A stretch of 51,500 bases of DNA, taken from contig NZ_CALXYQ010000022.1 of NCBI RefSeq assembly GCF_944393015.1, forward strand, positions 1 to 51,500. Reading direction: 5' to 3'. The position numbers and the translations under genes were made by a program. This document shows, in pieces, positions 31,932 to 41,494 of the stretch; the first letter of the stretch is position 1; each line of letters opens with the position of its first letter. The stretch comes from an uncultured Brachyspira sp. (GTDB lineage Bacteria > Spirochaetota > Brachyspiria > Brachyspirales > Brachyspiraceae). A model generated the notes under the pieces. That model was not told the DNA's origin, did no database searches, and worked only from the letters and a program-made list of their open reading frames with translations.

Positions 31932-33995
31932 GTGAAACATATTAGATTTTTGATTATACTATTGACTTTTAGTTATTCTGTATTCGCATTAACTGCAAAT
32001 GAAACTAATTTATTTAATGCAATTAATGAAAAAAATTCGGATAATGTATCAAATATATTGAATAATTCTACAGATATAGATATAAACGTTCTAGACGATG
32101 AAGGATATACTCCTTTACATAGAGCAGTTTTAAATAAAGATTTGAATACTCTGAATGTTCTATTAGAAAATGAAAGTATAGATATAAACTCTAAATTAGA
32201 TATGAAAGTAAGTATAGAAGGCTGGTATTTAGGAGGTGCAACTCCATTAATATTAGCTTCATATATAGGTGATACTAATATTGTTTCAGTTTTACTTGAG
32301 AATAATGCTGATATTAAGGCTCAAGATGATGTTGATGGAAGTATGGCTATACATATGGCTTCTGCTAACGGCAATAATGATGTAGTAATGATACTTCTTG
32401 ATAAAGATCCTACTACTATAAATGATGTAGATAATAGAGGAAATACTCCATTACATTGGGCAGCTATGAAAGATAAGCCTGAAACTGTTAAATTATTAAT
32501 GGAAAATGGAGCAGATATAGAATCTAAAGATGCAGACGGATGGACACCTTTACATTATGCTGCTGCTTTCTCTTCTCTTCAAACAGTACAGACTCTTGTT
32601 GATTTAGGTGCTGATAAAATGAGCAAAACTAAAGACGGAAATGAGCCTATATATTATGCAAGAGGCGATGATGTTAAAAATTATTTAGCAGGAAATGATA
32701 ATATAGCAAGAGAAGGTACTCCTGAAGATAATTTGGAAGGAGATGAAACTGTTGTTGCTGATAATAATACAGCAGATGAAAATAATAATACAGAAGAAGC
32801 TATGAATAATGAGGAAGAAACAGCAGCAGAAGAAGAAGTTGCAGCAGAAAATGAAGAATATGCTCAAAATGATACTGCAGAGGAAGAAGTTACAGCAGAA
32901 AATGAGGAAGAAGTTGTAGAAGAGCAAACTGAAGAAGTATATGTTGATAATACTATAAATGCCGTTGATTTAGATGTTAAGCAGTTAGAACTTTTAGTTG
33001 CTGTTAAAAATAATGATATAATAGCTTTAAATACTTTAATAAAAGAAGGTGTTAATCCTAATTTTATAGATGAAAACGGATATACTCCTTTACATTTAGC
33101 TGTTATAAATAGCAATTTAGATACAGTAGAGGCTTTGCTTAAATATAAAGATATAAATAAAGAGGCAAAACTTCCTTATAAAGCTACTTTAAATAATTGG
33201 TACTTAGGCGGTGCTACTCCTTTAATAGTTGCTTCTTATGTAGGTAATGCTGATATAGTTTATACTTTACTAGAGGCAGGCTGCGATATAAGAGCCAGAG
33301 ATGACATAGACGGTGCTATGCCTATACATGTAGCTTCAGCAAATGGAAATGATGATGCAGTTATATTGCTATTAGAAAAAGATAAAACATTAGTAAATGA
33401 AGCTGATAAAAATGGAAATGATACTCCATTACATTGGGCTGCTATGAAGAATAAACCTTCTACAATTAATGTACTTTTGAAATATGGTGCTGATACAAAA
33501 ATACAAAATTCTGATGGAAATACAGCTTTACATTATGCTGCAATGTATGCATCTTCTGATGTTGTAAAAAATATAGTTGCTTCTGGTAAATCAAGCGTTA
33601 ATATGGCTAATAATGAAAATATGTATCCTATACATTATGCTGCTTTAGAAAACAATACTGATGCTTTGGTAGCATTAGTTCAGAATGGAAAGGCGGATGT
33701 CAATATAAAAGATTCTAATAATGATACAGCTTTACATTATGCCGCTGCTTATGGTAATATGGATAGTGTTGTGGCATTAGTAGAAAAATGCTATGCTGAT
33801 AAAACATTGAAAGATAATGATGGTTATATGGCTGCTGATTTAGCTTCAGATAATGGTTATAATAATATAGCTAATTATTTAAGAGGTGCTGCTTATATAC
33901 CTGATAATAATACTCAAGATAATACAGGTGATAGACAAGAATTAATACTTCCTGAGTACAATAAAAAGCCAAATTTGGATAAAAAATGGTGGTAA
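31932..33995 (+). CDS. Exported ankyrin-repeat protein with two repeat blocks
   Basis: The start is GTG with TTGGAG about 10 bases upstream. The 687-residue protein begins with a signal peptide (MKHIRFLIILLTFSYSVFA, likely cut near residue 19). Two blocks of ankyrin repeats (about residues 27-255 and 345-660) share order and wording, such as EGWYLGGATPLILASYIGD against NNWYLGGATPLIVASYVGN, so they arose by duplication. Between them is an acidic, Glu/Asn-rich linker of about 75 residues. A role in protein binding in the periplasm or outside the cell is inferred. Expressed alone; a terminator follows. Confidence 0.88.
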   Translation: MKHIRFLIILLTFSYSVFALTANETNLFNAINEKNSDNVSNILNNSTDIDINVLDDEGYTPLHRAVLNKDLNTLNVLLENESIDINSKLDMKVSIEGWYLGGATPLILASYIGDTNIVSVLLENNADIKAQDDVDGSMAIHMASANGNNDVVMILLDKDPTTINDVDNRGNTPLHWAAMKDKPETVKLLMENGADIESKDADGWTPLHYAAAFSSLQTVQTLVDLGADKMSKTKDGNEPIYYARGDDVKNYLAGNDNIAREGTPEDNLEGDETVVADNNTADENNNTEEAMNNEEETAAEEEVAAENEEYAQNDTAEEEVTAENEEEVVEEQTEEVYVDNTINAVDLDVKQLELLVAVKNNDIIALNTLIKEGVNPNFIDENGYTPLHLAVINSNLDTVEALLKYKDINKEAKLPYKATLNNWYLGGATPLIVASYVGNADIVYTLLEAGCDIRARDDIDGAMPIHVASANGNDDAVILLLEKDKTLVNEADKNGNDTPLHWAAMKNKPSTINVLLKYGADTKIQNSDGNTALHYAAMYASSDVVKNIVASGKSSVNMANNENMYPIHYAALENNTDALVALVQNGKADVNIKDSNNDTALHYAAAYGNMDSVVALVEKCYADKTLKDNDGYMAADLASDNGYNNIANYLRGAAYIPDNNTQDNTGDRQELILPEYNKKPNLDKKWW

Positions 33996-34020
33996 TTTAA
34001 TTTTATTATAATTGTGATTG

Positions 34021-34054
34021 AAAGGCTTGGAATTTTTAGGAATTTCAAGCCTTT
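34021..34054 (+). terminator. Hairpin after the ankyrin gene
   Basis: AAAGGCTTG (34021-34029) and CAAGCCTTT (34046-34054) are inverted complements; GAATT and AATTT lengthen the stem with a small bulge. The T-run after it is interrupted (ATTGTATTG), so termination may be partial. Confidence 0.65.
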
Positions 34055-34218
34055 ATTGTATTGTTTTTTATGAATTTATGAGAATTTATATTTTTTAATA
34101 TTGTTATACATTTATTTTATTACTCAATAATATTTAAAAATAGTACAATAAAATTTGCAATAGAAATAAATATATAATACAATATAAGATAATATATTAA
34201 TTGAGAGGAATTAAGAAT

Positions 34219-34749
34219 ATGTTTAAAGGCACTACAATATGTGCAGTATGCAGAGATGGTGTTACAGCGATAGCTGGAGATGGACAGGTTACATTGGGTG
34301 AAACTGTTATGAAGCCTAATGCAGTTAAATTAAGAAAATTATACGGCGGTAAAGTGATATCAGGTTTTGCCGGATCAACTGCCGATGCATTTACATTATT
34401 TGAGAAATTTGAGAAAAGACTTCAGGAATTTTCAGGTGATTTAACCAGAGCAGCGGTTGAGCTTGCACGCGAATGGAGAACTGATAAGATGCTTAGAAAT
34501 TTACAGGCACTTATTATAGTTGCGAGCAAAGAAAAAATGCTTTTACTTTCAGGTAACGGTGATGTTATAGAAAGTGAGAACAATATATTAGCTATAGGTA
34601 GCGGAGGACAGTATGCTAAAGCAGCAGCAATGGCATTAAGTGAAAATACAGATCTTTCCGCTAAAGAAATAGCTAGAAAATCGCTTGAAATAGCTTCTAA
34701 AATATGTATATACACTAACAGTAATATTTCTTTGGAGGTAATAGAATAA
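34219..34749 (+). CDS. hslV: ATP-dependent protease peptidase subunit HslV
   Basis: HslV forms the double-hexamer proteolytic core that works with HslU. I start it at the ATG 34219 (GAGAGGA about 10 bases upstream) and not at the TTG 34201, giving [20 protein letters not shown]. The Thr of the GTT sequence is the expected N-terminal nucleophile after processing. [20 protein letters not shown] and [14 protein letters not shown] are typical. 176 residues. The hslU ATG follows by one base, so the two are coupled. Confidence 0.94.
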   Translation: MFKGTTICAVCRDGVTAIAGDGQVTLGETVMKPNAVKLRKLYGGKVISGFAGSTADAFTLFEKFEKRLQEFSGDLTRAAVELAREWRTDKMLRNLQALIIVASKEKMLLLSGNGDVIESENNILAIGSGGQYAKAAAMALSENTDLSAKEIARKSLEIASKICIYTNSNISLEVIE

Positions 34750-34750
34750 G

Positions 34751-36112
34751 ATGTCATTTGATGCGAAATTAGAAAGCGAACTTACGCCTAGAAAAATAGT
34801 AGAGGCATTAGATCAGTATATAATAGGACAGACAGAGGCTAAACGTTCTGTTGCTATAGCTTTGAGAAATAGATATAGAAGAAGACATTTACCTGATGAC
34901 TTGAGAGATGAGGTTGCTCCTAAAAATATAATCCTTATAGGGCCTACAGGTGTTGGTAAAACCGAGATAGCTAGAAGACTTGCTAAATTAGTAAATGCTC
35001 CTTTTATTAAAGTTGAGGCTACTAAATATACAGAAGTAGGTTATGTAGGACGTGATGTTGAGAGTATGGTAAGAGATTTAGTAAATGTTGCTATATTCGA
35101 TCTTAAAACAGCTATGATGAAAGAGGTAGAAAAAGAGGCTACAGAAATAGCTTTGGATAAATTAGCTAAATTACTTCTTCCTTCTGTTAAAAAAGAAAAT
35201 GATGAAAATATGTCTGAAGAAGAGGCAGAAAAGAAGAAAAATGCCAAAGAACAGATAAAAAAACGTATACAGAATGGCGATTTTGATGAAAGTTATGTGG
35301 AAATCAAAATATCATCAGGAAATAATAGAATGTTTGGTATAATTCCTGGTATGGGCTTTGAAGAAAGTGATATGATCCAGTCTATGGTAGGAAGCATTAT
35401 GCCTACAAATAAGAAGCATAAACGTTTGAGAGTTAAAGAGGCTAAAAAGTATTTAATCAATGAGGCTTCAGAATCTCTTATAGATATGGATAAAATCACA
35501 TCAGATGCTTTAAGTCTTACAGAGAATATGGGTATAATATTTTTAGATGAGATAGATAAAATTGCAAGCGGTAACAAAACAGATAGTGCCGATGTTGCCC
35601 GTCATGGTGTTCAGAGAGATTTACTTCCTATAGTTGAAGGTACTACTGTTAATACAAGATATGGCCCTATAAAGACAGACCATATATTGTTTATAGCGGC
35701 AGGAGCTTTCCATATAAATAAACCTTCTGATTTAATTCCAGAGCTTCAGGGTAGATTCCCTATAAGAGTTGAGTTAAAGGCTTTATCTAAGGAAGATTTC
35801 AAAGATATATTAGTTAATCCTAAAAATGCCATAACAAAACAGTATCAGGAGCTATTGAAAACAGAGGGTGTAACTATAGAATTCGAGGAAGAGGCTTTAT
35901 CGGCTATAGCAGATATAGCTTATAATATCAACACTAATGTAGAAAACATAGGAGCAAGAAGACTTTACACTATTATGGAAAAAGTTTTTGAGGAAATTTC
36001 TTTTAGTGCTGATGAACATAAAGGTGAATTTATAAAAATTAATGCCGATAATATAAAAGAGTCTATGAAAGATATCGAGGATAACCGCGATATAAGCAGA
36101 TATATATTGTAG
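34751..36112 (+). CDS. hslU: ATP-dependent protease ATPase subunit HslU
   Basis: HslU is the AAA+ unfoldase of the HslUV protease. The 453-residue protein begins with LTPRKIVEALDQYIIGQTEA, has Walker A GPTGVGKTEIARRLAK near residue 61, the family pore sequence KYTEVGYVGRDVESMVRDLV, an inserted I-domain (about 130-240), Walker B IIFLDEIDKIA, and the C-terminal RDISRYIL that docks into HslV. Confidence 0.97.
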   Translation: MSFDAKLESELTPRKIVEALDQYIIGQTEAKRSVAIALRNRYRRRHLPDDLRDEVAPKNIILIGPTGVGKTEIARRLAKLVNAPFIKVEATKYTEVGYVGRDVESMVRDLVNVAIFDLKTAMMKEVEKEATEIALDKLAKLLLPSVKKENDENMSEEEAEKKKNAKEQIKKRIQNGDFDESYVEIKISSGNNRMFGIIPGMGFEESDMIQSMVGSIMPTNKKHKRLRVKEAKKYLINEASESLIDMDKITSDALSLTENMGIIFLDEIDKIASGNKTDSADVARHGVQRDLLPIVEGTTVNTRYGPIKTDHILFIAAGAFHINKPSDLIPELQGRFPIRVELKALSKEDFKDILVNPKNAITKQYQELLKTEGVTIEFEEEALSAIADIAYNINTNVENIGARRLYTIMEKVFEEISFSADEHKGEFIKINADNIKESMKDIEDNRDISRYIL

Positions 36113-36192
36113 CATTTTTTTATAAGTAATAGTAGATTTTTTTATTATTTTTTATAATATAGTAAATATAATCAAAAAAAATGGAGTTTATG

Positions 36193-36651
36193 ATGGATAA
36201 TAACAATGAACAACAAGAAAGTACAGTATTTATTAAATGGGTGCCTCTATATGAGACAAGGCATAAACTTATAGACAGTCAGCATAAAGAACTCGTTAAT
36301 ATTGTTAATGAGCTTTATTTAGCAACTGTTGATAATAATGCTAATACAAATGAAGCTTTTATTAAAGCTATAAAGAAATGTATAGACTATACTCAGTATC
36401 ACTTCAAAACAGAAGAAAAAATAATGGATTTAATCAATTATTCAGATGCTGAGAATCATAAAGCTATGCATAAAAGTTTTTATCTTGAAATAGTTGATCA
36501 GATAAGAAAATATGAAGAAGGTCAGCCTTTTGTAGCTAATAAGTTTATTAAGTTCTTAAAAGATTGGCTTTTGGAACATATTGGTTTCCAAGATAAAAAA
36601 TTTGTAAATGAAATTAAAGAAGCTTTAAAAAAGAAAGAAGCTAATCAATAA
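36193..36651 (+). CDS. Bacteriohemerythrin-like protein
   Basis: Hemerythrin domains bind oxygen at a di-iron site. The 152-residue protein has the ligand pattern LIDSQHKELVNIVN, YHFKTEEKIMDLI, NHKAMHKSFYLEI and LLEHIGFQDKKF. TGGAG overlapping an upstream ATG at 36181 is the ribosome site, so the start is at 36190 or 36193. In an anaerobic or microaerophilic host it may serve in oxygen sensing, storage or scavenging; this is inferred. No fused signalling domain. Confidence 0.9.
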   Translation: MDNNNEQQESTVFIKWVPLYETRHKLIDSQHKELVNIVNELYLATVDNNANTNEAFIKAIKKCIDYTQYHFKTEEKIMDLINYSDAENHKAMHKSFYLEIVDQIRKYEEGQPFVANKFIKFLKDWLLEHIGFQDKKFVNEIKEALKKKEANQ

Positions 36652-36751
36652 AAGCATTATTTTAATATATTTATAAACATCTTAATGTTTATTATAATTT
36701 GTTATTATCAATTTAGAATAGTATTGTATAAAAAATATAGGATTTTGTTAA

Positions 36752-39097
36752 GTGTCGAAAAGTAACTCATACATAATTGGTGTAATTATATTAAGTATTA
36801 TTAGTGCTATACTTCTATTTTTGGCTTTTCCGCCGCTTAACTTATTTCCTATGTCTTTTATAGCTTTAGTACCTCTTAATATTATTATATTTAAAGCAGA
36901 TAAAATTAGATATTATGTGATATCATCTTCTATATTTGTACTGCTTTTTTTCGGTATGCTTTTAATGTGGATTACCGCATTTATGCTAAAAGAAACGGAA
37001 GCTATAGTTTCTTTTTTAACTTTATTTACTATATTATTTTTAATAATATTTTTATTTTATTTTCCCGCAATGCTTCTAAGCGGATTTCTTTCTAAAAAAT
37101 TACCTGATTTTCGCTTTATTATTATACCAGTTGTATTTACATTTATGGAGTATATGAGAAATGTAGGATATCTTGGTTTTCCTTGGGGTATTATTGGATA
37201 TTCGCAGTGGAATTTTCCTATATTCATACAATCAGCAGATATATTCGGTGTATTAGGAATTAGTTTTTTTATTTATTTTTGTAATTCTGTTATTACTCAT
37301 TATTTGTTATTATATGCTGAGAAAGATAAAATTAAATATAAAAAACCATATATTCCTGCTTTGATTTTTATATCATCATTCGTTTTGATCATTGCTTATG
37401 GTGCTATTAAAATAAATCTTGAAGAATCAAAAAGAACATTGTCGCCTAAAACTAAAATAGCATTAATACAAAAATCTTTTGATCCTAATATTTATTGGAA
37501 CAGTATATATACAGGTGAACCTTATCATAGAAATTCTAAGGGTATACAAGGTTTCGCAGAAAAATTTTTATTAAAGTCTGATAAATTTAAAAGCGAAGAA
37601 AAACCAGACGGAGTTACTCAAAACGGTACAATATCTGTAAAAAGAATAGCGAATCTTGCAAAAGATGCAGCCCTTTCAAAACCGTCTTTAATAGTGTATC
37701 CAGAGTCTGTTACTTTAGATTCCTATGGTTTTTATATAAATGAATATAGAGATATGTTTGATTATGGCTTAGCTTCTAATTATATGCATCCTGGTGTATA
37801 TAATACATATATACTTTATGATATGATTAGATATACACAAACTTATCATTTATTAGGAACAACTATAATAAAAGAAGATACAAATAAAGATGCTTATAAC
37901 CCATATAAATATTATAATGGTATGGAATTCATTAATGATAGGGGCAATGTAATAGATGAGTATTCTAAAATAAAACTTGTGCCAGGAGGGGAATCTTATC
38001 CTTTTCAAGATAATGAGTTTTTACTTAATACTTTCCCTTTCAAAAATATAATTAATTTTATGTATTCTCAATTTGACAAGGCTGGTGCTAATAGATGGAA
38101 TAGAGGAAAGAGTATTACCGTATTTAATCATCCTAATGGTTATACTTTTTCAGGTGTTATATGTTTTGAAAGTGCTTTTGGTAATTTTGTTAGAAAATTT
38201 GTCTATAATGGGGCACAAACTTTAGCGGTTATTACAGAAGATGCTTGGTCTTATAGCGATGAATCACTACTTCAGCATTTCTATATGTCTGTATTCAGAG
38301 CTATAGAAAATAGAAGAGATATTGTGCATAATGGTAATTCAGGAGTTACAGGTCATATATCAAGTACAGGAAAAATTATTTCAACACTTCCTTTTTGGAG
38401 ACCGGATTATTTGATTGCCAATGTGGCACTTAATGATAAAATCACTATATATACTAGATTTGGAGAATGGTTTGTATATCTTTGTATTATAGCTATAATA
38501 GTGTTTACATTATCAGCTACAACTAAAACATTATTTGAATTAAAAGAGATAGTAAAAAAACGTTTCTTTGCTAAAAAATTAGAGCATGTAGAATTAACTT
38601 CCGCACCTTCAGCAAAGAAAGTTGATGAATATATTGATAATGATGATAATCATGATTTACCTAGTTTAGATGATTTAGATGATCTTGTAAGTAAAAAAGA
38701 AGCGGAATCTAAAACGGTTAAAGAGCATATTATTAAAGAAAATATTATTAAAGAAAATAAAGCAGATAAAATTGCAGTAATAAAAGAAAAAAAAGAATCT
38801 CCTTATATAGAATCAGATAATAAAAGAATAATTGTGAATAAAAAAACTGATGCTTTAGAAAATGTCAATAAAAATAAGGAAGATAAGAAACTTGATAGTA
38901 ATAAAAAAATAGATTTATTTTCTGATGATACTGTAAATTATTCTAAAGAGATGTCTGATATAATAAATAATTCAGAGAGTTATAGTATCTTTGAAAAAGA
39001 TAAATATACATCAGAGATATCTTCTGCTTTAACAGGCATTATAGAAGAAAATGAGGAAAGCCTTAATAATAAAGATATAAAAAAGAATAAGATGTAA
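36752..39097 (+). CDS. lnt: Apolipoprotein N-acyltransferase with long charged tail
   Basis: Lnt adds the third acyl chain to lipoproteins at the periplasmic face of the inner membrane. The start is GTG at 36752. Several membrane segments cover residues 5-220; the nitrilase domain has the triad in SLIVYPESVTLD (Glu), YSKIKLVPGGE (Lys) and FSGVICFESAFG (Cys). A last membrane helix lies near residue 575-595. Beyond it the protein has about 180 more residues, rich in Lys, Asp and Glu, which ordinary Lnt (about 510-550 residues) lacks. The tail would be cytoplasmic; its role is unknown. Confidence 0.92.
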   Translation: MSKSNSYIIGVIILSIISAILLFLAFPPLNLFPMSFIALVPLNIIIFKADKIRYYVISSSIFVLLFFGMLLMWITAFMLKETEAIVSFLTLFTILFLIIFLFYFPAMLLSGFLSKKLPDFRFIIIPVVFTFMEYMRNVGYLGFPWGIIGYSQWNFPIFIQSADIFGVLGISFFIYFCNSVITHYLLLYAEKDKIKYKKPYIPALIFISSFVLIIAYGAIKINLEESKRTLSPKTKIALIQKSFDPNIYWNSIYTGEPYHRNSKGIQGFAEKFLLKSDKFKSEEKPDGVTQNGTISVKRIANLAKDAALSKPSLIVYPESVTLDSYGFYINEYRDMFDYGLASNYMHPGVYNTYILYDMIRYTQTYHLLGTTIIKEDTNKDAYNPYKYYNGMEFINDRGNVIDEYSKIKLVPGGESYPFQDNEFLLNTFPFKNIINFMYSQFDKAGANRWNRGKSITVFNHPNGYTFSGVICFESAFGNFVRKFVYNGAQTLAVITEDAWSYSDESLLQHFYMSVFRAIENRRDIVHNGNSGVTGHISSTGKIISTLPFWRPDYLIANVALNDKITIYTRFGEWFVYLCIIAIIVFTLSATTKTLFELKEIVKKRFFAKKLEHVELTSAPSAKKVDEYIDNDDNHDLPSLDDLDDLVSKKEAESKTVKEHIIKENIIKENKADKIAVIKEKKESPYIESDNKRIIVNKKTDALENVNKNKEDKKLDSNKKIDLFSDDTVNYSKEMSDIINNSESYSIFEKDKYTSEISSALTGIIEENEESLNNKDIKKNKM

Positions 39098-39122
39098 TAA
39101 AAGGGGATTAAGGTATTTATAT

Positions 39123-40292
39123 ATGTTGGGAGCTATCAGAATACTTATAGCAGAAGATTCTAAAACTACTAGTGCATTATTAAATAATGTATTAGCCAAT
39201 CATTATAGATTAGAAGTTGTAAGTATTGTGAACAATGGTATAGATGCCTATAAATCTATAGTATCAATAAAGCCGGATTTTGTTGTTATGAATATAGATT
39301 TACCTTTAATGGGTGGTATAGAATTATTAAAATTATTAAAAAAAGAGAATATACAAACTAATATTTTAATTATGAGTTCTTTGGCACAGAATAAGGATTT
39401 ATCATCTAGGGCTTTAGATTTAGGTGCTTTGGATATAATATATAAACCTAGAAATATAAATGCGGATTTTGTTAAAGATAATATACTTAATGTAATATTA
39501 GAAACTATAAAAACAAATCCTATAAAATCCGATTCAGCTTTCGATTATAATTCAGCTATATTAAACAGCTGCAGTATGAAAGAAGTCATTGAAGATGAAG
39601 AAAAAACATATATGGATAAATTTGATGATAATGTAAAAATAATGCCTTATGATCAAAAACATGTTGCAACAGCTTTGAGTATATCTTTTAGAAAAGATTT
39701 TAAAACTCCTCTTTTAGTTGCAATAGGTATATCTACAGGAGGTCCCAGAGCTCTTAGAATAATGCTTCCTAGTTTGCCTAAAGATTTTCCTTTGCCTATA
39801 CTGATATCGCAGCATATACCTAAGGAATTTTCATCTTCTCTTATTTCTAGTCTGCAGGATATTTCTAGTATTAGAATTAAAGAGGCTCAGGTAGATGAGG
39901 AGATATTGCCTTCAATTGTATATATTTCTCCGGGTGATAAGAATATGGGGATATATATGGACAGCAAAGGAAAATTAAGAATTAAATTTTATCCTGATCC
40001 TGATAAAAAATTTGTTTATACTCCTTGTGTTGATTATTTATTTAATACTATTGATGATGTTTTAAAAGATAAAGCCATTGCTATTGTTATGACTGGTATG
40101 GGTAATGATGGTACTAGCGGTATGACTAGATTATATAATGATAATAATTTAACTATTGCTCAAGATAAATTAAGCTGCACAGTATATGGTATGCCTAGAA
40201 GTGTTATAGAAAATAAGGTTGCACATGTGGTATTATCACTTTATGATATTGCCGAATTTTTAGTGCAGTATTTGAGAGGAAAACTTAAATGA
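39123..40292 (+). CDS. cheB: CheB methylesterase with Asn at the phosphoacceptor site
   Basis: CheB removes methyl groups from chemoreceptors. The 389-residue protein has a receiver domain (about 1-120) and a CheB catalytic domain from about residue 195: AIGISTGGPRALR (Ser), LISQHIPKEFS (His), and VMTGMGNDGTSGM (Asp). In the receiver the acidic pair E11-D12 and YKPRN Lys are kept, but the phosphoacceptor position reads VVMNIDLPLMGG, Asn 57 instead of Asp. Regulation by phosphorylation at the usual site should therefore be lost. It overlaps the next gene by four bases (ATGA). Confidence 0.93.
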   Translation: MLGAIRILIAEDSKTTSALLNNVLANHYRLEVVSIVNNGIDAYKSIVSIKPDFVVMNIDLPLMGGIELLKLLKKENIQTNILIMSSLAQNKDLSSRALDLGALDIIYKPRNINADFVKDNILNVILETIKTNPIKSDSAFDYNSAILNSCSMKEVIEDEEKTYMDKFDDNVKIMPYDQKHVATALSISFRKDFKTPLLVAIGISTGGPRALRIMLPSLPKDFPLPILISQHIPKEFSSSLISSLQDISSIRIKEAQVDEEILPSIVYISPGDKNMGIYMDSKGKLRIKFYPDPDKKFVYTPCVDYLFNTIDDVLKDKAIAIVMTGMGNDGTSGMTRLYNDNNLTIAQDKLSCTVYGMPRSVIENKVAHVVLSLYDIAEFLVQYLRGKLK

Positions 40293-40774
40293 AAAATATT
40301 TTTATTTTAACTATTGTATTAATTGCTTTTGCATCTTCTTGTAAAAAGGAATATGGTGCTGAATATAGCCTATATGAATATGAAAAATATATATCTAAAC
40401 TTATAGCAAATAAAGATACATTGGAATTTACTTCTAATTTCATTCAGAATTTAGATGAAAATACAATCAATGTTTTGAATGAGATGAGTTTAATATATGA
40501 ACGTACTCCTGTTAATATTATAGAGTCAATAAAAAATAGAGGTTCATTATATCAGAGAATATTTTCAGATAATGATGATTCTCTTTGTAATTATCTTCCT
40601 AAAGACGGAGGATATTATGATGTTAATGTAACTTATAGAAAATATAAAGATATTATGATAGCTCAGATTGAATATCCTTCTTTTAATAAAATATCTGAAA
40701 ACTCTATTGAATTTGTTGCGGTATATTTAAATGATAAATGGAATTTAATCACTATTAACTTTTTGAATATTTAA
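40289..40774 (+). CDS. Small lipoprotein, function unknown
   Basis: The 161-residue protein has a signal sequence ending in a lipobox (LIAFASSCKKEYG, Cys at residue 18). The rest is hydrophilic, with no known domain recognised. Its start overlaps the cheB stop (ATGA), so it is co-translated with cheB. The next gene encodes another lipoprotein of similar layout (C-terminal NDKWNLITINFLN here, NNSKWKIESIDKLP there), so the two may be distant paralogues. Confidence 0.75.
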   Translation: MKNIFILTIVLIAFASSCKKEYGAEYSLYEYEKYISKLIANKDTLEFTSNFIQNLDENTINVLNEMSLIYERTPVNIIESIKNRGSLYQRIFSDNDDSLCNYLPKDGGYYDVNVTYRKYKDIMIAQIEYPSFNKISENSIEFVAVYLNDKWNLITINFLNI

Positions 40775-40789
40775 AAATAGGATTTTTTA

Positions 40790-41200
40790 ATGAGAAAAAT
40801 TTTAATTACATTGATTGTGATATTATTTGTATTGGTATCATGTTTAGAAGATTTAGACAGCGTGAGAAAAAAATCTTTATTTGCATTTTATGATGACATG
40901 AAAACAGAAATATTAAGTGATAATATAAATTGGATAGAAAAAAATTCTGATTTAGAAAATATAGAAAACATTAAAAATATTGTATTAGATAATACCGATT
41001 CTCTAAAAAAATTAATGTCTTCTTCAAATAAAGAGTATTCTGTAACTATAAATTATACAATAGGTGATAATACTAATCCTGCAAGCGGATATTATATTGT
41101 TAGAAACACAGAATTTTCACCTACTTATTATTATATAAGACTTGTGAACAATTCAAATAAATGGAAAATAGAGTCAATAGATAAACTTCCATTAAAGTAA
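40790..41200 (+). CDS. Small lipoprotein, function unknown
   Basis: The 136-residue protein starts MRKILITLIVILFVLVSCLE, a short signal peptide with a lipobox Cys at residue 18. The C-terminal half has beta-strand-like segments ending with NNSNKWKIESIDKLPLK. It lies 15 bases after the previous lipoprotein gene, with AGGATT near the start, and probably ends the lnt-cheB group. No family recognised. Confidence 0.72.
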   Translation: MRKILITLIVILFVLVSCLEDLDSVRKKSLFAFYDDMKTEILSDNINWIEKNSDLENIENIKNIVLDNTDSLKKLMSSSNKEYSVTINYTIGDNTNPASGYYIVRNTEFSPTYYYIRLVNNSNKWKIESIDKLPLK

Positions 41201-41351
41201 AATATTAAATACACCTAAACAAATATATTTTGTCAATTTTTAGTTATTTATGAATGTAAAATAATATTTTTCTATAATATAAAATATTATTTCATATTGC
41301 TTAAATATGTTTTATATATAAGATAAATTCTTATTTTTTGTACAGTAATGG

Positions 41352-41405
41352 GTAATCAGCCGCACACATAGTTGACATTAGATAAGAATAAACTATACCG
41401 TGCGG
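41352..41405. repeat. Palindromic GTGCGG element upstream of ispE
   Basis: In reverse orientation this is the same element as at 28062-28114: GTGCGGCTGATTAC (minus strand of 41352-41365) and CCGCACGG (minus strand of 41398-41405), 32 bases apart. It lies in the 294-base gap before ispE, just upstream of its promoter. The rest of the gap shows nothing. Confidence 0.7.
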
Positions 41406-41425
41406 TGTGGTGGCACAGCTCGTGC

Positions 41426-41454
41426 TTGACAAAGTTAAAAATTTTTAGTATATA
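41426..41454 (+). promoter_or_regulatory. Promoter of ispE
   Basis: TTGACA (41426-41431), a 17-base spacer and TATATA (41449-41454), 40 bases before the ispE ATG. A full-consensus -35 box and correct spacing make this one of the clearer promoters in the window. Confidence 0.65.
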
Positions 41455-41494
41455 TTAAAATAAAATAATTAAGTTTTATTTTAAGGAAGTTATT

